A DNA stretch of 64,000 nt from Takakia lepidozioides (GCA_030704615.1 CM060733.1:71300001-71364000); one strand, 5' to 3'. Shown: positions 10,542 to 22,288, counted from the first letter of the stretch. Program-made: numbers and translations. The notes: a model not told the origin generated them from the letters alone.

Positions 10542-11334
10542 CTAATTAATTGCTTGATACAGCCTGTGCCTACAATAAGGTGCCACAACCACTAGCTGTC
10601 CAATGGTAATCTCCGCTATGGACTGGCATATTACCTCAGCCAAAGTCCCTTCATTACTCCGCACTTCTGCAGCTTTCTTCTTTCCTTCATCCTCACTCTC
10701 TTCATCTTCTCTTCCAGAATCAGAGGAATCTGCCATAGGGATATTAGTACTCTTCTGCATTTCCCTTATGGTATCTGCCACTTCCTTGTGCAGTTCCTTC
10801 TCATCTCTCCAAGCCTCATCATCTTCAGGCACATCACTGCCATCTTCATTATCATCATCTTCCTCATCTACTGGAGGTATTAGTTTAGCTTTGCTTCTGG
10901 TTACCATCATTGTACTTACTTCTGGTACAACACATGGCCTAACCATGTGAGCTGCCACCACTGGCCCCTCATTCACAGGAGCTCTCATCTCATTCTGGTG
11001 TCTCTGCAGAATGGACAGGCTGCCTTGCGATGTCCCGCCTGATTACAAAAGTAACACAGTTCTTCCCCATTAGGTCCTCGCCTTGGTCTGTTCTGGGATT
11101 GTTTCTATAATCCTGATTCCCTGGCTGGTAATTCCCCCTTGGATTACCCTGATAGTTGCCTCTAGGATTGCCTTGGTAATTCCCTCTTGGATTACCTCTC
11201 CATTCCATACCATTGTTATAACCACCAGGCCTACCATAGTGGTCCTGATCATTGTTCCTTCTTGGCTGGGGCTGCACTTGATGCACCCTTACTTGCCTAG
11301 GTTCTCTAGCTGTTGTCCTTATGTTGTAGTAACA
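10542..11334 (-). pseudogene. gypsy-A G2 gag C-terminus (nucleocapsid) and acidic linker
   Basis: Frames 10,990-11,286 and 10,542-10,988 encode an Arg/Asn/Gly-rich repeat region (NPRGNYQG repeats) followed by what should be a CCHC knuckle. The knuckle is read out of frame here, and the G5 counterpart is CYYCNQAGHRKAAC. An acidic linker to the protease follows. The gag of this copy stops at 11,339, where G3 is inserted, and resumes at 21,445. Confidence 0.8.
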
Positions 11335-11339
11335 ATTCT
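11335..11339. repeat. Target-site duplication of G3, left copy (ATTCT)
   Basis: ATTCT stands directly left of the G3 LTR, and the same five bases stand directly right of it at 21,445-21,449. The uninterrupted gag in G3 (near 18,166) and in G5 (near 44,155-44,170, reverse complement) has ATTCT once, at the matching place. Confidence 0.9.
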
Positions 11340-12378
11340 TGTCGCGCGGCTTTTACTCACCCATCCCTTCGCTATCGGAGGCGGAAACTCCAAGATAGAA
11401 GAGTTGGAAATCTCTAAGCACTCAGCCCGCTCAGAACAATCAGTCATGACCTACAGCTAGTGTATCATGGGGGTGTTTCCTATTTTTTTTCCTTCCTGCA
11501 TTCATGTTAGCTAGTTACCTTCCTGTTGGTAATTAAGTATCAATTTGCTTCAGCAATCTATCGGATTCCATCAACTCATCCATTCATTCCACAGCTTCAC
11601 TCAGATCTCTCTACATAGTGTGAGTATGAAGTATGTATCAGATTAATATCTATCAAGTATCAGGCTGAAGCCATGGAGTCTCTAATCTGCTCTACATTAC
11701 AACTCTACTGCTTGCATTCATCAAGCATCAACATATCGTTCTCCTCCTACTCCGTGCTCACCCTCTTTCTGCTCAAAGATCCGCTCTCCCCTTCATTTCC
11801 AAGTCGTGATCCTCTTCCCCCGAAGTCCTTCCAGAAGTGATCCCCCCCGAATTGATCCTTTTCCAGTCCTCGCTCCTGGCTTTATGTTCTAACCGTTTTC
11901 CTCACTAACCGTCATCCATGAACTAACATGTTCCATTCGGAGATGTTGTTTCCCCCCATTCGTTCCCTGTCCTGCTATCCGTTCCCTATGGTCGTGACAG
12001 CTGTGTCAAGCTGTGACTGGCTGTGCGACTGTGTTGGGCTGTGTCGGCTGTGTCGAGTTGTGACTGGCTGTGATGGCTGTGTCTGGCTGTGTCGGACTGT
12101 GACGGGCTGTGTTGGCTGTGACGAGCTGTGTTGGCTGTGACGGGCTGTGTTGGCTGTGACGGGCTGTGTCAGCTGTGCGAAGCTGTGACGGGCTGTGTTG
12201 GCTGTGTTGGACTGTGACGGCTGTGACGGGCTTTGATGGACTGTGTTGGGCTGTGTATCTCCCCCCCTAAAGCCTGTTGCTGTCAGCCCTAAGGCTCCTG
12301 TTGGTCTCAGTCTGTGTAAAATTAAGGGTACCCCACAGATCCCGTAAAAGCGTCTAAGTCTCAAGCAGTCCTCTAACA
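11340..12378 (-). mobile_element. G3 3' LTR
   Basis: Reading on the minus strand, it begins TGTTAGAGGACTG at 12,378 and ends CGCGCGACA at 11,340. The central part (about 11,995-12,255) is the GGCTGTG-type minisatellite. It pairs with the LTR at 20,385-21,444. Confidence 0.9.
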
Positions 12379-12396
12379 TTATCCCTTCCCCTCTCA
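12379..12396 (-). promoter_or_regulatory. Polypurine tract of G3
   Basis: On the minus strand the purine run GAGAGGGGAAGGGATAA ends exactly at the LTR start TGTTAG. This is the expected plus-strand primer position for a gypsy element. Confidence 0.8.
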
Positions 12397-13504
12397 AAAA
12401 GCTGTGTCCTCACGTTTACTGTTTGGGATTTTTGTGAGCAAGCACCCTTGTGACGTTGAGAGTCTCGTGAAGGACTCCGTGTGCGAGCCCGTGTTTTGTC
12501 ACTGGTTGAGGGAGATGATTGAACGCTACCTGGATATGTCAGTCCCTCTGGAGGCTAATATCGAGGTAATCTTTCAGGCATAGGAGACCCCCGTCGCTTC
12601 TTCTCTGCCATCTGCCTTGCATAGTCCTCTGCCATGTCAAAAGAGTCCGTTGAAGTCCGTTAAACCCTAAACCCTAAACAGTTGTATCAGAATCCTCGTC
12701 CCCCCTGAGGTGTTTTAACTGTCGAACTTTAACTGGAATTCTCTGGGGCATACAATGTTGTCCCACCATGTCTGGAAGTTTAAATTAAAACTGTTGTAAG
12801 CGCTGAATTGCAAAATTGGTGAAGACCCTGAGCTCCTTGTCTGTCCAGGTGAGTGGTGTACCAATGACTTGTGAATTGTGCAAATATTTCCATGCCAAAA
12901 AGCTATGGGTAATTTCTTGTAAGCCTGCGGGGCTTGCAAGCATCGATTAAGAGAAAAGATCCGCTCTGTTCTTCCGTGCCTATGCCACTGCGTAAGTAAT
13001 ATTGCGAGTGTATAGTCTATTAGTTCTTCCATAGCTTCAAAGCTATAGCATTGATGGTTTGTCCCGTCGAGACGCCCGTTACTTAGAACGACGCCGACTC
13101 TTGCGCTTAAATTCCCTCCAATTTCTTGATCCTTTTTTTGGCTTTCGATTGGCTGTAACCGCTTTGACTGGATTTTAGATTTAATTTTCTTTAGTGGACT
13201 TTCCCTGCTGGACTGTCCACTAGGATAACACATGTGACAAGAATTTTGTTTTTCTGTACTTGCCGTTTGTTCTGTTCCCCCTTTTCCGTATTCATTAATG
13301 GGCCCGCCATTCATCCGAATTGACGTGCTAATTAGGTATTTTGACGGCCATTCTTGTCCTCTTTCTTGATGACATCTGTTCTTGCACTTCCTTCTTAGTT
13401 GTGTGTTGCGCCCTGACTTCCACGTGTCCCTTTCTAAACTGGCTTCCGTCCTTTCTTCCGCCGGCCATTTCCCTGAAGTTATCCTGCGTCCACCTGTCAC
13501 TGAT
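12397..13504 (-). pseudogene. G3 region between integrase and 3' LTR, additional ORF remnant
   Basis: A frame at 12,715-13,500 (261 codons) has the same N-terminal residues as the G2 frame at 6,497-7,186 (TWKSGRxTQLRRKCKNRCHQER, WPSKYLIS). It also carries the AMEELIDYTLAILLTQWHRH and QAPQAYKKLPIAFW segments that G2 encodes in pieces. Most of the G2 coiled-coil part is absent, so G3 has a shorter version. No known domain is recognised. At 12,661-12,680 a short CCCTAAA run interrupts the non-coding part. Confidence 0.5.
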
Positions 13505-13745
13505 TCTATGGATTGTGTAACCCTAGTAGGCTGTGTTGAGCTGTGACAGGTTGTGTCATACTGTGGTACGCTGTGATAGGCTGTGATGCACTGTGGTAAG
13601 CTGTGATACGCTGTGATACGCTGTGGTAGGTTGTGATAGGCTGTATTGCGCCGTGCTGGGCTGTGGTCTGATAGGCTGTGTCACGTCGTGATGGGCTAAA
13701 TAGGCTGTGTCGCCCCTTGCTGGGCTGTGATAGGCTGTCGCTCTT
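13505..13745 (-). repeat. Minisatellite at the integrase 3' end, G3
   Basis: A degenerate array with a unit of about 10 bases (GGCTGTGATA-like) matching the G2 array at 6,835-7,045. On the minus strand it encodes a QPITAYHS-type repeat peptide, open for about 85 codons (13,506-13,763). Confidence 0.8.
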
Positions 13746-13749
13746 GTTC

Positions 13750-14960
13750 TCCCGCCCTATCATAATGCTCGGCTTAGCGACACTCCATACTCCGTTGGTA
13801 TCACTGCGCAGCCCTGACTGCTTTGCGTTTCAACATCAAATCATTTGCAATTTTTGTCATGGATACACTGTACCCTTCAACTTATTGGCATTGACTCTTC
13901 CCAGCATCTCTTTGTTAATGGTTTGTAACATGGCGGTGTTGTTATCATACATCTTTTGTATGACATAAGGTCATTTCCATGGTGATTAAGCTTAAAGCTT
14001 TAATCTTTCCCTTCTTCTGCAACCAGAGAACCAAATCTCCCGTTAAAAGTTTTTATTCCCATTCATCTGAATTCTGTCATGTTATCATGCATGCCGTACC
14101 TTCCACATGTTAATATTCATGTTTCCTGACCTTAATTGAATCTTGCAATTCCATTCTCTTCCCCATTCCGTCTCATGGTAGGTAACAGGAATTCCACTGA
14201 AGTAAGCTTCCATACCATAAACTAACTGGAATGGTGAATACTTAGTGGTGACTTTACATGAAGTCCTGACCACAAAGCTGTCAGCAGCTTTGTATCCCAA
14301 TCTATTCTGTTTGCATTGACTATCTTAGCCAAGATAGTACATAGTATTTTGTTGGTAGCCTCTGCCCCATTACCCTGTGGGTAATATGTTGTGCTCTTCC
14401 TATGCACAATCATGAACTCTTTAGTCAATAGTTCAATGGTCTCATTAATGAAGTGACTTCCCTCACTGATAAATTCCAAGGGACGGCCAATCGTGTAAGT
14501 ATGTTCTCATACAGGAACCTTGCTGTGGACTTGCTGTGTTGTCCCTCAAAGCTTTAGCTTCCACCCCACTTTGTAGTATAATCAGTGGCTGTAATTATGT
14601 ACCTGTTCTGTGTATTCTTGGCTGGTGGTTTAATTGGTCCAACAAAGTCTAGTCCCCATTTCTGAAATGGTTCCGTAGGCATTGTAGGATGCAAAGCCAT
14701 CTTCCCAATCTCTGCAAAGGTCCTAGCCTCTGACATTCATCACAACTCTGACAATACTTGTGTACATCTTTGAACAAAGTAGGCCACTAGTAACCTGCAT
14801 GTAGTCTTCCTGCTGGTAGTCTCTTCTCCAAAATGACCTCCTGCCACTCCTTTATGAACTTCCTCCAAAACTTTATTAACTTCATGGTGGTATAAGCATC
14901 GCTTCAGCACTCCATCTGGTCCTAGCTTATACATTCTGCTCCCTACCATAGTGTAAGGTA
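13750..14960 (-). pseudogene. int: G3 integrase, multiply broken
   Basis: Pieces at 14,740-15,051 (zinc-binding EVHKGVAGGHFG), 14,554-14,736 (GLDFVGP core), 14,222-14,479 (SHFINETIE, YYPQGNG) and 14,085-14,300 align with G2 integrase. Small deletions break the frame. The second catalytic Asp is lost (FISEGSHF where other copies have FISDQGSHF), and NGQAE is reduced to NGAE. The copy therefore cannot supply active integrase, although the element is structurally complete. Confidence 0.8.
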
Positions 14961-15011
14961 GAGCCTTGATAGCAATTCTCTTTCTCTGCTCCTTTCCATA
15001 ACTTGTGGGCA

Positions 15012-16806
15012 CTAACCATGAGCAAGGTAGTATCTGATTGGCCACTGCCAATCTAACCAGTCATCTGCACTTCCCTGCACCTCTACTGCAAATAGACTCT
15101 CATCTGGTAATTGATCATCTACTCCCGTGGCTGGTTCTCTTGTTGATAACCGTGACAAGTAATCCGCCACAAGATGCAGCCTCACAGGCTTGTAAACAAC
15201 CTCGAACTCAACTCGTGCAAGATTATCAACCATCTTGCTATTCTTCCGCTTATCAGAGGTTTGTTTACCAGGTATATCAGAGCCCGATGATCCACATAGA
15301 ACATAAACTTCTTGCCCAACAGGTAATGCCTGAATTTCTTCACTGCATAGATCATTGCCAATGCTTCTCTTTCCGTTGTGCTATAATTTCTTTTGGCATT
15401 GTTCATCAATCGGCTAGCATAGTACACAGGTGAATCTATCATTCCTGTAACATTTTGGGCTAACACTGCTCTTAGTGCTTCTCCAGAAGCATCACAGTGA
15501 ACATGAAATATTTCTTGCCAGTGAGGATTAATCAGCACAGGTGTAGTTGTTACTGACAATGTAAGTTCCTCAAAAGCCTGTTGACATTCAGGTGTCCATG
15601 CAAACATGCATTTTCTTCAGAAGTTTGCTCAATGGTGCTGCTATCTGTGCATACCGTCTGACAAATCTTCTGTAATAGCTGGTTTGTCCAAGGAATCTCC
15701 TTAGACTCTTAACATTCACTGGTGGTGGAGAGGCTTTAATGGCCTCTATTTTCCTGGGATCCACAAGAAGTCCCCTCTTATACACAATGTGTCCCAGGAG
15801 CACCCCTGAGTTCACACAGAAAGTACACTTCTCTGGATTCAGGCCCAGACCTCTCATCCTGCATCTGGCCAGACATAACTCCAATTTATGCAAGTGCTCA
15901 TTCTTAGAGCTGTACACACTGAAATCATCCAAGACACCTGCATGAAATCATCCAGATACTCATGAAAAGATTCACTTATCACTCTCTGAAAGGTTGCTGG
16001 TGCATTACAAAGTCCAAAGGGCATGACTTTGTATGCATAAGCACCCCAGTCTGTGATGAAAGCTGTCTTTCTTGGGTCTTCTTCTGCCACTAGCACTTGA
16101 TTATAACCACTGAAGCCATCCATGAATGAGTACATCTCATGGCCTGCCACAGTGTCCAATACTGCTTCTGTGAATGGCAAAGGGAAAGGATCTTTCTTCG
16201 TACAAGCATTCAGCTTCTTGTAGTTCATACAAACTCTTAGTTTACCATTCTTCTTGAGACTATACAATGGACAACCAAGTTGTATACTCTATTGGGTATA
16301 TAAACTTAGCCTCAACCAACTTCTTTGATCTCTTCTCCAACCTTCTGTGCGTAGTTGGGATTCATTCTGTACCTTGTCTGCTTGATTGGTACTGACCCTG
16401 GTTCCAGTTCAATCTTATGCTGACAGATTTCAGGTGGTATCCCTTTTAGATCCTCATAGCTCCAAGCAAATACATCTCTGTATTTGATGAACAAACTCTT
16501 AGCTTCTTCAAAGAATTCTGGCTCCAAATCAGCTCCTACCTTCACCATCCTCGGTTCCTCTTTAGTTCCCACATTCACTTCCCTCACTTGCTCATCAGCT
16601 GTGATTGTCCAACCAGTCACCACTTCATCTTGTAAACTCACAGTGGCTGGTTCCTCTAGGATTTCCATTTCTCCTTCTCTTTCTTCATAGAAATGTGATG
16701 GGTAACTGCTGGTTTCCTCTTCAATTGGTGTTGCTGACACTACACCACAGCAGATACCTCTTAAACACTTAGGCCTTCCAGCCGCATCTCTGCAACCTGC
16801 TCCCAC
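15012..16806 (-). pseudogene. pol: G3 reverse transcriptase-RNase H
   Basis: The frame at 16,312-16,806 carries the DVFAWSYEDLKGIPPEI region. The frame at 15,854-16,267 has KKNGKLRVCMNYKKLN and DGFSGYNQ but loses the FLDDF site to a one-base deletion near 15,930. The frame at 15,588-15,932 carries the connection domain, and 15,182-15,607 carries a fuller RNase H than G2 (HCDASGEALRAVLAQ, YYASRLMN, TTEREALAMIYAVKKFRHYL). The RNase H catalytic acidic residues (D in HCDASG, E in TEREAL, D in YVDHRAL) are visible. Confidence 0.85.
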
Positions 16807-16964
16807 TCTGGGTGTGCAGCAAACAGGGTAGCTTCCTGCTCCTCATCCAGTCCTCATCTCTAGTCATACTCTCTGACCCCTCGAGGTCTTCTCGTAGGAG
16901 GTAATCTACTAGATTTCTTTGTGGTAATTTGTATCTCGTGCATCCCATTATGCACGGTTAGTAA

Positions 16965-17808
16965 CTAAGAATTCCAGTCATGGAATACCCTGGCCTGTTT
17001 CAGCCACGGACGTCCCAATAATAAGGAGTAAGCCTCCATGACTTCATCCATCTTCAACACAGTTACTGTGATAATAAAGATCATCTTCTGTATCTGTATC
17101 TTAACTCCTCTTATTAATCCCAATGGCTGTACACTCCTTTGATCTGCCATTGTTACTGTAAATGGGGCTGGTTTTCATGTTACTTAGACCAAGCTTCTTT
17201 CTTAATTGGTCTGTCATGATATTTACTCCAGAGCCTCCATCTATCAGTACATCAGTTAGTTCTGTGCTTCCAATTCTCAATTGGATTACTGGCATAGAAT
17301 CATCAAAGTCCATGACTGTTTCTCGCCCTTCCGGCTTCACATTATAACTGTTCAGGTCTGTGTTTCCTGTCTCCTGGGCAATTCGATTGATTGCTTGATA
17401 CAGCCTGTGTCTACAATAAGGTGCCACAACCAATAGCTGTCCAATGGTAATCTCTGCTTTGGTCTGGCATATTACTTCAGCCAAAGTCCCTTCATTACTT
17501 TGCATGTCTGCATCTTCTTTCTTCCTTTCATCCCTCACTTCTTCTTCTCCATCAGAATCAGAGGAATCTGCCACAGGAATATCAGTACTCTTCTGCATTT
17601 CCCTTATGGTATCTGCCACTTCCTTGTGCAGTTCCTTCTCATCTCTCCAAGCCTCATCATCTTCAGGCATATCACTGCCACCTTCATTATCATCATCTTC
17701 CTCAACTACTGGAGGTATTAGTTTGGCTTTGCTTCTTGTTACTATCATTGTACTTACTTCTGGTACAACACATGGCCTAACCATCTGAGCTGCACACTGG
17801 GCCCTCAT
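16965..17808 (-). pseudogene. G3 protease and acidic linker
   Basis: The frame at 17,101-17,808 includes the MVTRSKAK-like linker, an acidic region and the protease active site VLIDGGSGVNIMT. The frame at 16,965-17,150 completes the protease (SLLLGRPWLKQARVFHDWNS). A frameshift lies near 17,160-17,175. As in G2, the active site is D-G-G-S. Confidence 0.8.
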
Positions 17809-17838
17809 TCACAGGAGCTCTCATCTCATTCTGATGTC

Positions 17839-18270
17839 TTATCCAGATGAACAGGCTGCCTTGCGATGTCCTGGCTGATTACAATAGTAACACAGTTCTT
17901 CACCATTGGGTCCTCGCCCTTGGTCTGCTCTTGGATTATTTCTGTAATCGTGATTCCCGGGCTGGTAATTCCCCCCTTGGATTACCCTGATAGTTGCCTC
18001 TGGAATTTCCTTGGTAATTCCCTCTTGAATTACCTCTCCCTTCCATGCCATTGTTTAACCAGACCTACCATAGTGGTCCTGATCATTGTTTCTTCTTGGC
18101 TGGGGCTGCACCTGATGCACCCTTACTTGCCTAGGTTCTCTTGCAGCTGTCCTTCTGTTGTAGTAACAATTCTCAGTAGAATAGTTATCCATTTTACAGA
18201 AGGTACAGTGTTTCTCCTTCATGTGGCATTCAGTGGTGGTATGGCCTTCATTCTGGCATTTTGCACACCA
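17839..18270 (-). pseudogene. G3 nucleocapsid part of gag
   Basis: The frame at 17,839-18,051 contains CYYCNQPGHRKAAC, a CCHC zinc knuckle (C-x2-C-x4-H-x4-C), after Asn/Arg/Gly-rich repeats. Two further knuckles are readable in pieces at about 18,160-18,260, by comparison with 44,070-44,165. Nucleocapsid knuckles bind the element RNA for packaging. Confidence 0.8.
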
Positions 18271-18282
18271 AACACCCTTCCT

Positions 18283-19774
18283 CTAATGTGTTGCAGCCTC
18301 TGTGGCATACTTCTTCAAGATTTCTTCTAATCTTTTCTCATAGTTATCCCTCTTCAACTTCTCCTTTCTCTTACTCTTCCTTTTCAGTTCTTGCTCTTCT
18401 TCTTCATCTGACTCATCCTCAGAGTCCTCATCATCCCTTTTCTCTCTCCTGAGCATTCCCAATTGCTCAATTTTGTTTGCAGTTTCAAATGCCTCCTCCA
18501 CTGTATTATGGGGTAACATATCCACTTTCTTTGCAACTCTGGTCTTAGTCCACTCACAAACCAAGTCTTCTGTAAACCTGGTGCTGGTACAGCAGCCAGC
18601 TTTTTCATCATCAATTCCATCTTTTCCATATACTCCTCAACAGTTTCATGCTTCTTTTGCTTTAACTATTGTAAACTTCCATACGCTTCATCCTCAGTTT
18701 TACTTGTCCTGAACCTATTTCGGAATGCTGTATTCAAGCCATTCCAGGTTAGGAAATGATTATCAGGAATCTTGCATACCATTCACTTGCTTTCTTGATA
18801 AGTGAACAAGGAACAATCTCATCTTGGCATCATCGCCATTCTCATTGTTCACTATACACATGTGCTCAAATTGGCTAATGTGTACATCGGGATCCCCTTT
18901 TCCTGAATATATTGGAAAAGGTGGTTTTGCCCGTGTTGGTTGTAACGCCATCTGGGCCCTACCTTCTGCCCACTGACAGTGCTTGCACCCTTGTTGGTGC
19001 TGGTCCTTCAGGACCTGTTGTTGTTGTGGTGGATCTTCCACCAAGTGGTGGCCCTTGAGCACTCTCTGCTACTGGCCCCACGATATTCACAGTATTCCCA
19101 GCTCAGTTGCACTACTTCCCACACTCCCTCCCCCAGAGCCAGATCCAGGCAGCCCGCCTGATCCCCCTGAGCCGACACCTTCGTTGGCCTGTGATCCAAG
19201 TGCTCCACTTGATCCAGGTCCAACGGGTTGGGATGTCCTGGTTGTAGTCTCAACCTCAGCTGTTGGGTCTACTTTTTCATACTCTTCCTCTTCCAATTTC
19301 TTCTCTCTATTTCATCCTCAAGTTCTGCCCTTGGGTTTCTTCTTCACACTCATGTAACTCAACTGCAATGGTGTTGGAGAGTCTGAACTCTCCGTTGGCT
19401 CTGCCACATCCTCTCCTCCTTCTTCACCTTCCGCTTCAGAAACTGGAGTTCCTGCTTTTGGTGTTCCATGCCAACTCTTATCAAAGATTTCTGTCAAATC
19501 TTTTATCCAGGGATGTACCTCAGATCTTTCACCTCGTGATTGATCTTCTTCCCGTACCAATTCCCTTAATCTTTCTTGCAAAGAAAAGAAGGAGTGGCAT
19601 CCAACTCTAGTTCTTCCGGTATGGGTGATGTACTCTCTGATCTTAATGGTGTGAGAGGTCCAGATGATTCCCCTATGTCTATTCCTCTCTCCTCAAGATA
19701 TGGATAATTAGCTTTCAGATAGCTTTCTCTTTTTGCTGAATATCTCTGGAGTCTAGCTTCTCTTCATCACTCAT
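18283..19774 (-). pseudogene. gag: G3 gag-2 (capsid-type), broken
   Basis: The ATG lies in the sequence ATGAGTGA (19,774 down to 19,767) and overlaps the gag-1 stop. Pieces at 19,318-19,581, 19,008-19,296, 18,763-19,062 and 18,283-18,629 align with the intact 486-codon frame of G1: acidic N-terminus, Gly/Ser linker, capsid core, TWFVSGLRPEL and charged tail. At least three indels break the frame. Confidence 0.8.
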
Positions 19775-20438
19775 GTCCCATGTCTTTCATTTCTTTTAAT
19801 GTGGGCAATAACCAAAACTCTCTTCTGTAATATCTCTCGTATATGCCTGGGTTTCTTTCAAGCTTCAATGCACCCTTGGCTATACTAGAAGTCTCCGTTA
19901 CCATATAACCATATGGCAAACAAGTCTGGAAAGCTGTTCTTGGTGTGAGTTTGATCCACAGAATATCCTTTGGAATCCAATTCTTTACCAGTACAAGCTC
20001 TTCATGCCTATGAGTATAAACATTCACCTTCCTTTCCTCCCAGCCTTCAAAGTCTACTCGCTTAATGGATAGCAATGCTATCACATAAACCAGTGTTGGT
20101 AACCAACGTGCTCTTCCTCTACAGGCCACCTGATAAATCTTTATCACTCCTTTCTCCAGACCCCACTCAGGATCAGCATCATGCACTCTCTTAAGAATGT
20201 TTTCTTTACAACCGTCTGGCAATTCCAAGAACCTCTGAAAGAATCGTTTGGACAATCTTTCCTTCTCAGTTTCACAAGGAATTTGATTCACATCAAATTC
20301 TTTAATTCTCCAACCACCATGATCCCACCAGATGCCTGTCACATCTGGTTGTTCATGACCCAGTTCCCCAGTATGGTCGCCAAATGTCGCGCGGCTTTTA
20401 CTCACCCATCCCTTCGCTATCCGAGGCGGAAACTCCAA
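19767..20438 (-). CDS. G3 gag-1
   Basis: A 223-codon open frame matches G1 gag-1 from residue EFPPRIAKGWVSK onward. It runs through the PBS (20,365-20,382) and the LTR end. It extends to TLKEMKDMGHE and stops with the TGA of ATGAGTGA, so it overlaps gag-2 by 8 bases. The upstream ATG used in G1 is out of frame here because one C is missing in the LTR (CAGCCGCTC against CAGCCCGCTC). No known domain is recognised. Confidence 0.65.
   Translation of the reverse strand: MEFPPRIAKGWVSKSRATFGDHTGELGHEQPDVTGIWWDHGGWRIKEFDVNQIPCETEKERLSKRFFQRFLELPDGCKENILKRVHDADPEWGLEKGVIKIYQVACRGRARWLPTLVYVIALLSIKRVDFEGWEERKVNVYTHRHEELVLVKNWIPKDILWIKLTPRTAFQTCLPYGYMVTETSSIAKGALKLERNPGIYERYYRREFWLLPTLKEMKDMGHE
20365..20382 (-). 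promoter_or_regulatory. Primer-binding site of G3
   Basis: The reverse complement reads TGGCGACCATACTGGGGA, two bases inside the LTR end at 20,385. It is identical to the site in G1. Confidence 0.8.
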
Positions 20439-21444
20439 GATAGAAGAGTTGGAAATCTCTAAGCACTCAGCCGCTCAGAACAATCAGTCATGACCTACAG
20501 CTAGTGTATCATGGGGGTGTTTCCTATTTGTTTTCTTTCCCGCATTCATGTTAGCTAGTTACCTTACGTTGGTAATTAAGTATCAGTTTGCTTCAGCAAT
20601 CTATCGATTCCATCAACTCATCCATTCATTCCACAGCTTCACTCAGATCTCTCTACACAGTGTGAGTATGAAGTATGTACCAGATTAATATCTATCAAGT
20701 ATCAGGCTGAAGCCATAGAGTCTCTAATCTGCTCTACATTACAACTCTACTGCTTGCATTCATCAAGCATCAACATATTGTTCTCCTCCTACTCCGTGCT
20801 CACCCTCTTTCTGCTCAAAGATCCGCTCTCCCCTTCATTTCCAAGTCGTGATCTTCCCCCGAGTCCTTCCAGAAGTGATCCCCCCCAAATTGATCCTTTT
20901 ACAGTCCTCGCTCCTGGCTTTATCTTCCTACCCGTTGTTCTAACCGTTTCCCTCACTAACCGTCATCCGTGAACTAACATGTTCCATTCGCAGATGTTGT
21001 TTCCCCACATTCGTTCCCTGTCCTGCTATCCGTTCCCTATGGTCGTGACAGCTGTGTCAAGCTGTGACTGGCTGTACGACTGTGTTGGGCTGTGTCGAGC
21101 TGTGACTGGCAGTGCGACTGTGTTGGGCTGTGTCTGGCTGTGTCTGGCTGTGTCGGCTGTATCGGACTGTGACGGGCTTGTTGGCTGTGACGAGCCGTGT
21201 TGGCTGTGACGGGCTGTGTCGGCTGTGCAAAGCTGTGACGGGCTGTGTTGGCTGTGACTGGCTGTGTTGGACTGTGACGGCTGTGACGGGCTGTGATGGA
21301 CTGTGATGGACTGTGTTGGGCTGATCTCCCCCCCTAAAGCCTATTGCTGTCATCCCTAAGGCTTCGTTGGTCTCAGTTTGTGTAAAATTAAGGGTACCCC
21401 ACATATCCCGTAAAATCGTCTAAGTCCCAAGCAATCCTCTAACA
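20385..21444 (-). mobile_element. G3 5' LTR
   Basis: On the minus strand it starts TGTTAGAGGATTG at 21,444 and ends CGCGCGACA at 20,385. The minisatellite lies at about 21,045-21,325. It is followed on the right by the second ATTCT and the resumed G2 gag. Confidence 0.9.
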
Positions 21445-22288
21445 ATTCTCTGTAGAATGGTTATCCATTTTACAGATAGTACAGTGTTTCTCCTTCATGT
21501 GGCATTCAGCTGTGGTATAGCTCATTCTGGCATTTTGCATACAAACACCCTTCCTCCAATGTGTTGCAGCCTCTGCTGTGCATACTTCTTCAAGATTTCT
21601 TCTAATCTTTTCTCATAGTTATCCCTCTTCAACTTCTCTTTTCTCTTACTCTTCCTTCTCAGTTCTTGCTCTTCTTCTTCATCTGACTCATCCTCAGAGT
21701 CCTCATCATCTCTTTTTTCTTCTCTGAGCATTCCCATTGCTCAATTCTGTTAGCTGTTTCAAATGCTTCCTCCACCGTATTATGGGGTAGCATATCCACT
21801 TTCTTTTGTAGCTCAGGTCTTAGTCCACTCACAAACCAAGTCTTCTGTAAACCTGGTGCTGGTACAGCAGCCAGCTTTTTCATCATCAATTCCATCTTTT
21901 CCATATACTCTTCAACAGTTTCATGCTTCTTTTGCTTTAACTGTTATAAACTTCCATACACTTCATCCTCAGTTTTACTTGTCCTGAACCTATTTCAGAA
22001 TGCTATACTTAAGCCATTCCAGGTTAGGAAATGATTATCAGGGAATCTTGCATACCATTCACTTGCTTTCTTTATAAGTAAACAAGGAAACGTCTCATCT
22101 TGGCATCATCGCCATTCTCATGTTCACAATACACGTGTGCTCAATTGGCTAATGTGTACATCAGGATCCCCTTTTCCTGAATATATTGGAAAAGGTGGTT
22201 TTGCCCGTGTTGGTTTGTAACCATCTGTGGCCCTACCCCTGCCCACTGACAGGTGCTGGCCCCCTTGCTGATGCTGGTCCTTGAGGAC
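21445..22288 (-). pseudogene. G2 gag-2, right part resumed after the G3 insertion
   Basis: The minus-strand frames 21,522-21,737 and 21,659-21,904 encode the charged tail and the TWFVSGLRPELQKKVDMLPHNTVEEAFE region of gag-2. Capsid sequence follows to about 22,280 in broken frames. The sequence joins 11,339 across the G3 insertion. It ends at 22,288, where a plus-strand LTR begins. Confidence 0.85.

Larger units (their letters stand above)
11340..21444 (-). mobile_element. Complete gypsy-A retrotransposon G3 nested in G2
   Basis: A 10.1 kb element in minus orientation with 5' LTR 20,385-21,444, PBS 20,365-20,382, gag-1, gag-2 with knuckles, protease, reverse transcriptase, RNase H, integrase, a 3' additional ORF, a polypurine tract and 3' LTR 11,340-12,378. 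It is flanked by the direct repeat ATTCT and interrupts the gag of another copy of the same family in the same orientation. The two LTRs look alike by eye, differing mainly by small indels, so the insertion is fairly young. Its ORFs nevertheless carry several single-base indels, so this copy is probably not autonomous. Confidence 0.9.

Noticed and set aside
12655-12685. Chromosome end or interstitial telomere
   Set aside because: Only about two repeat units inside a retrotransposon.
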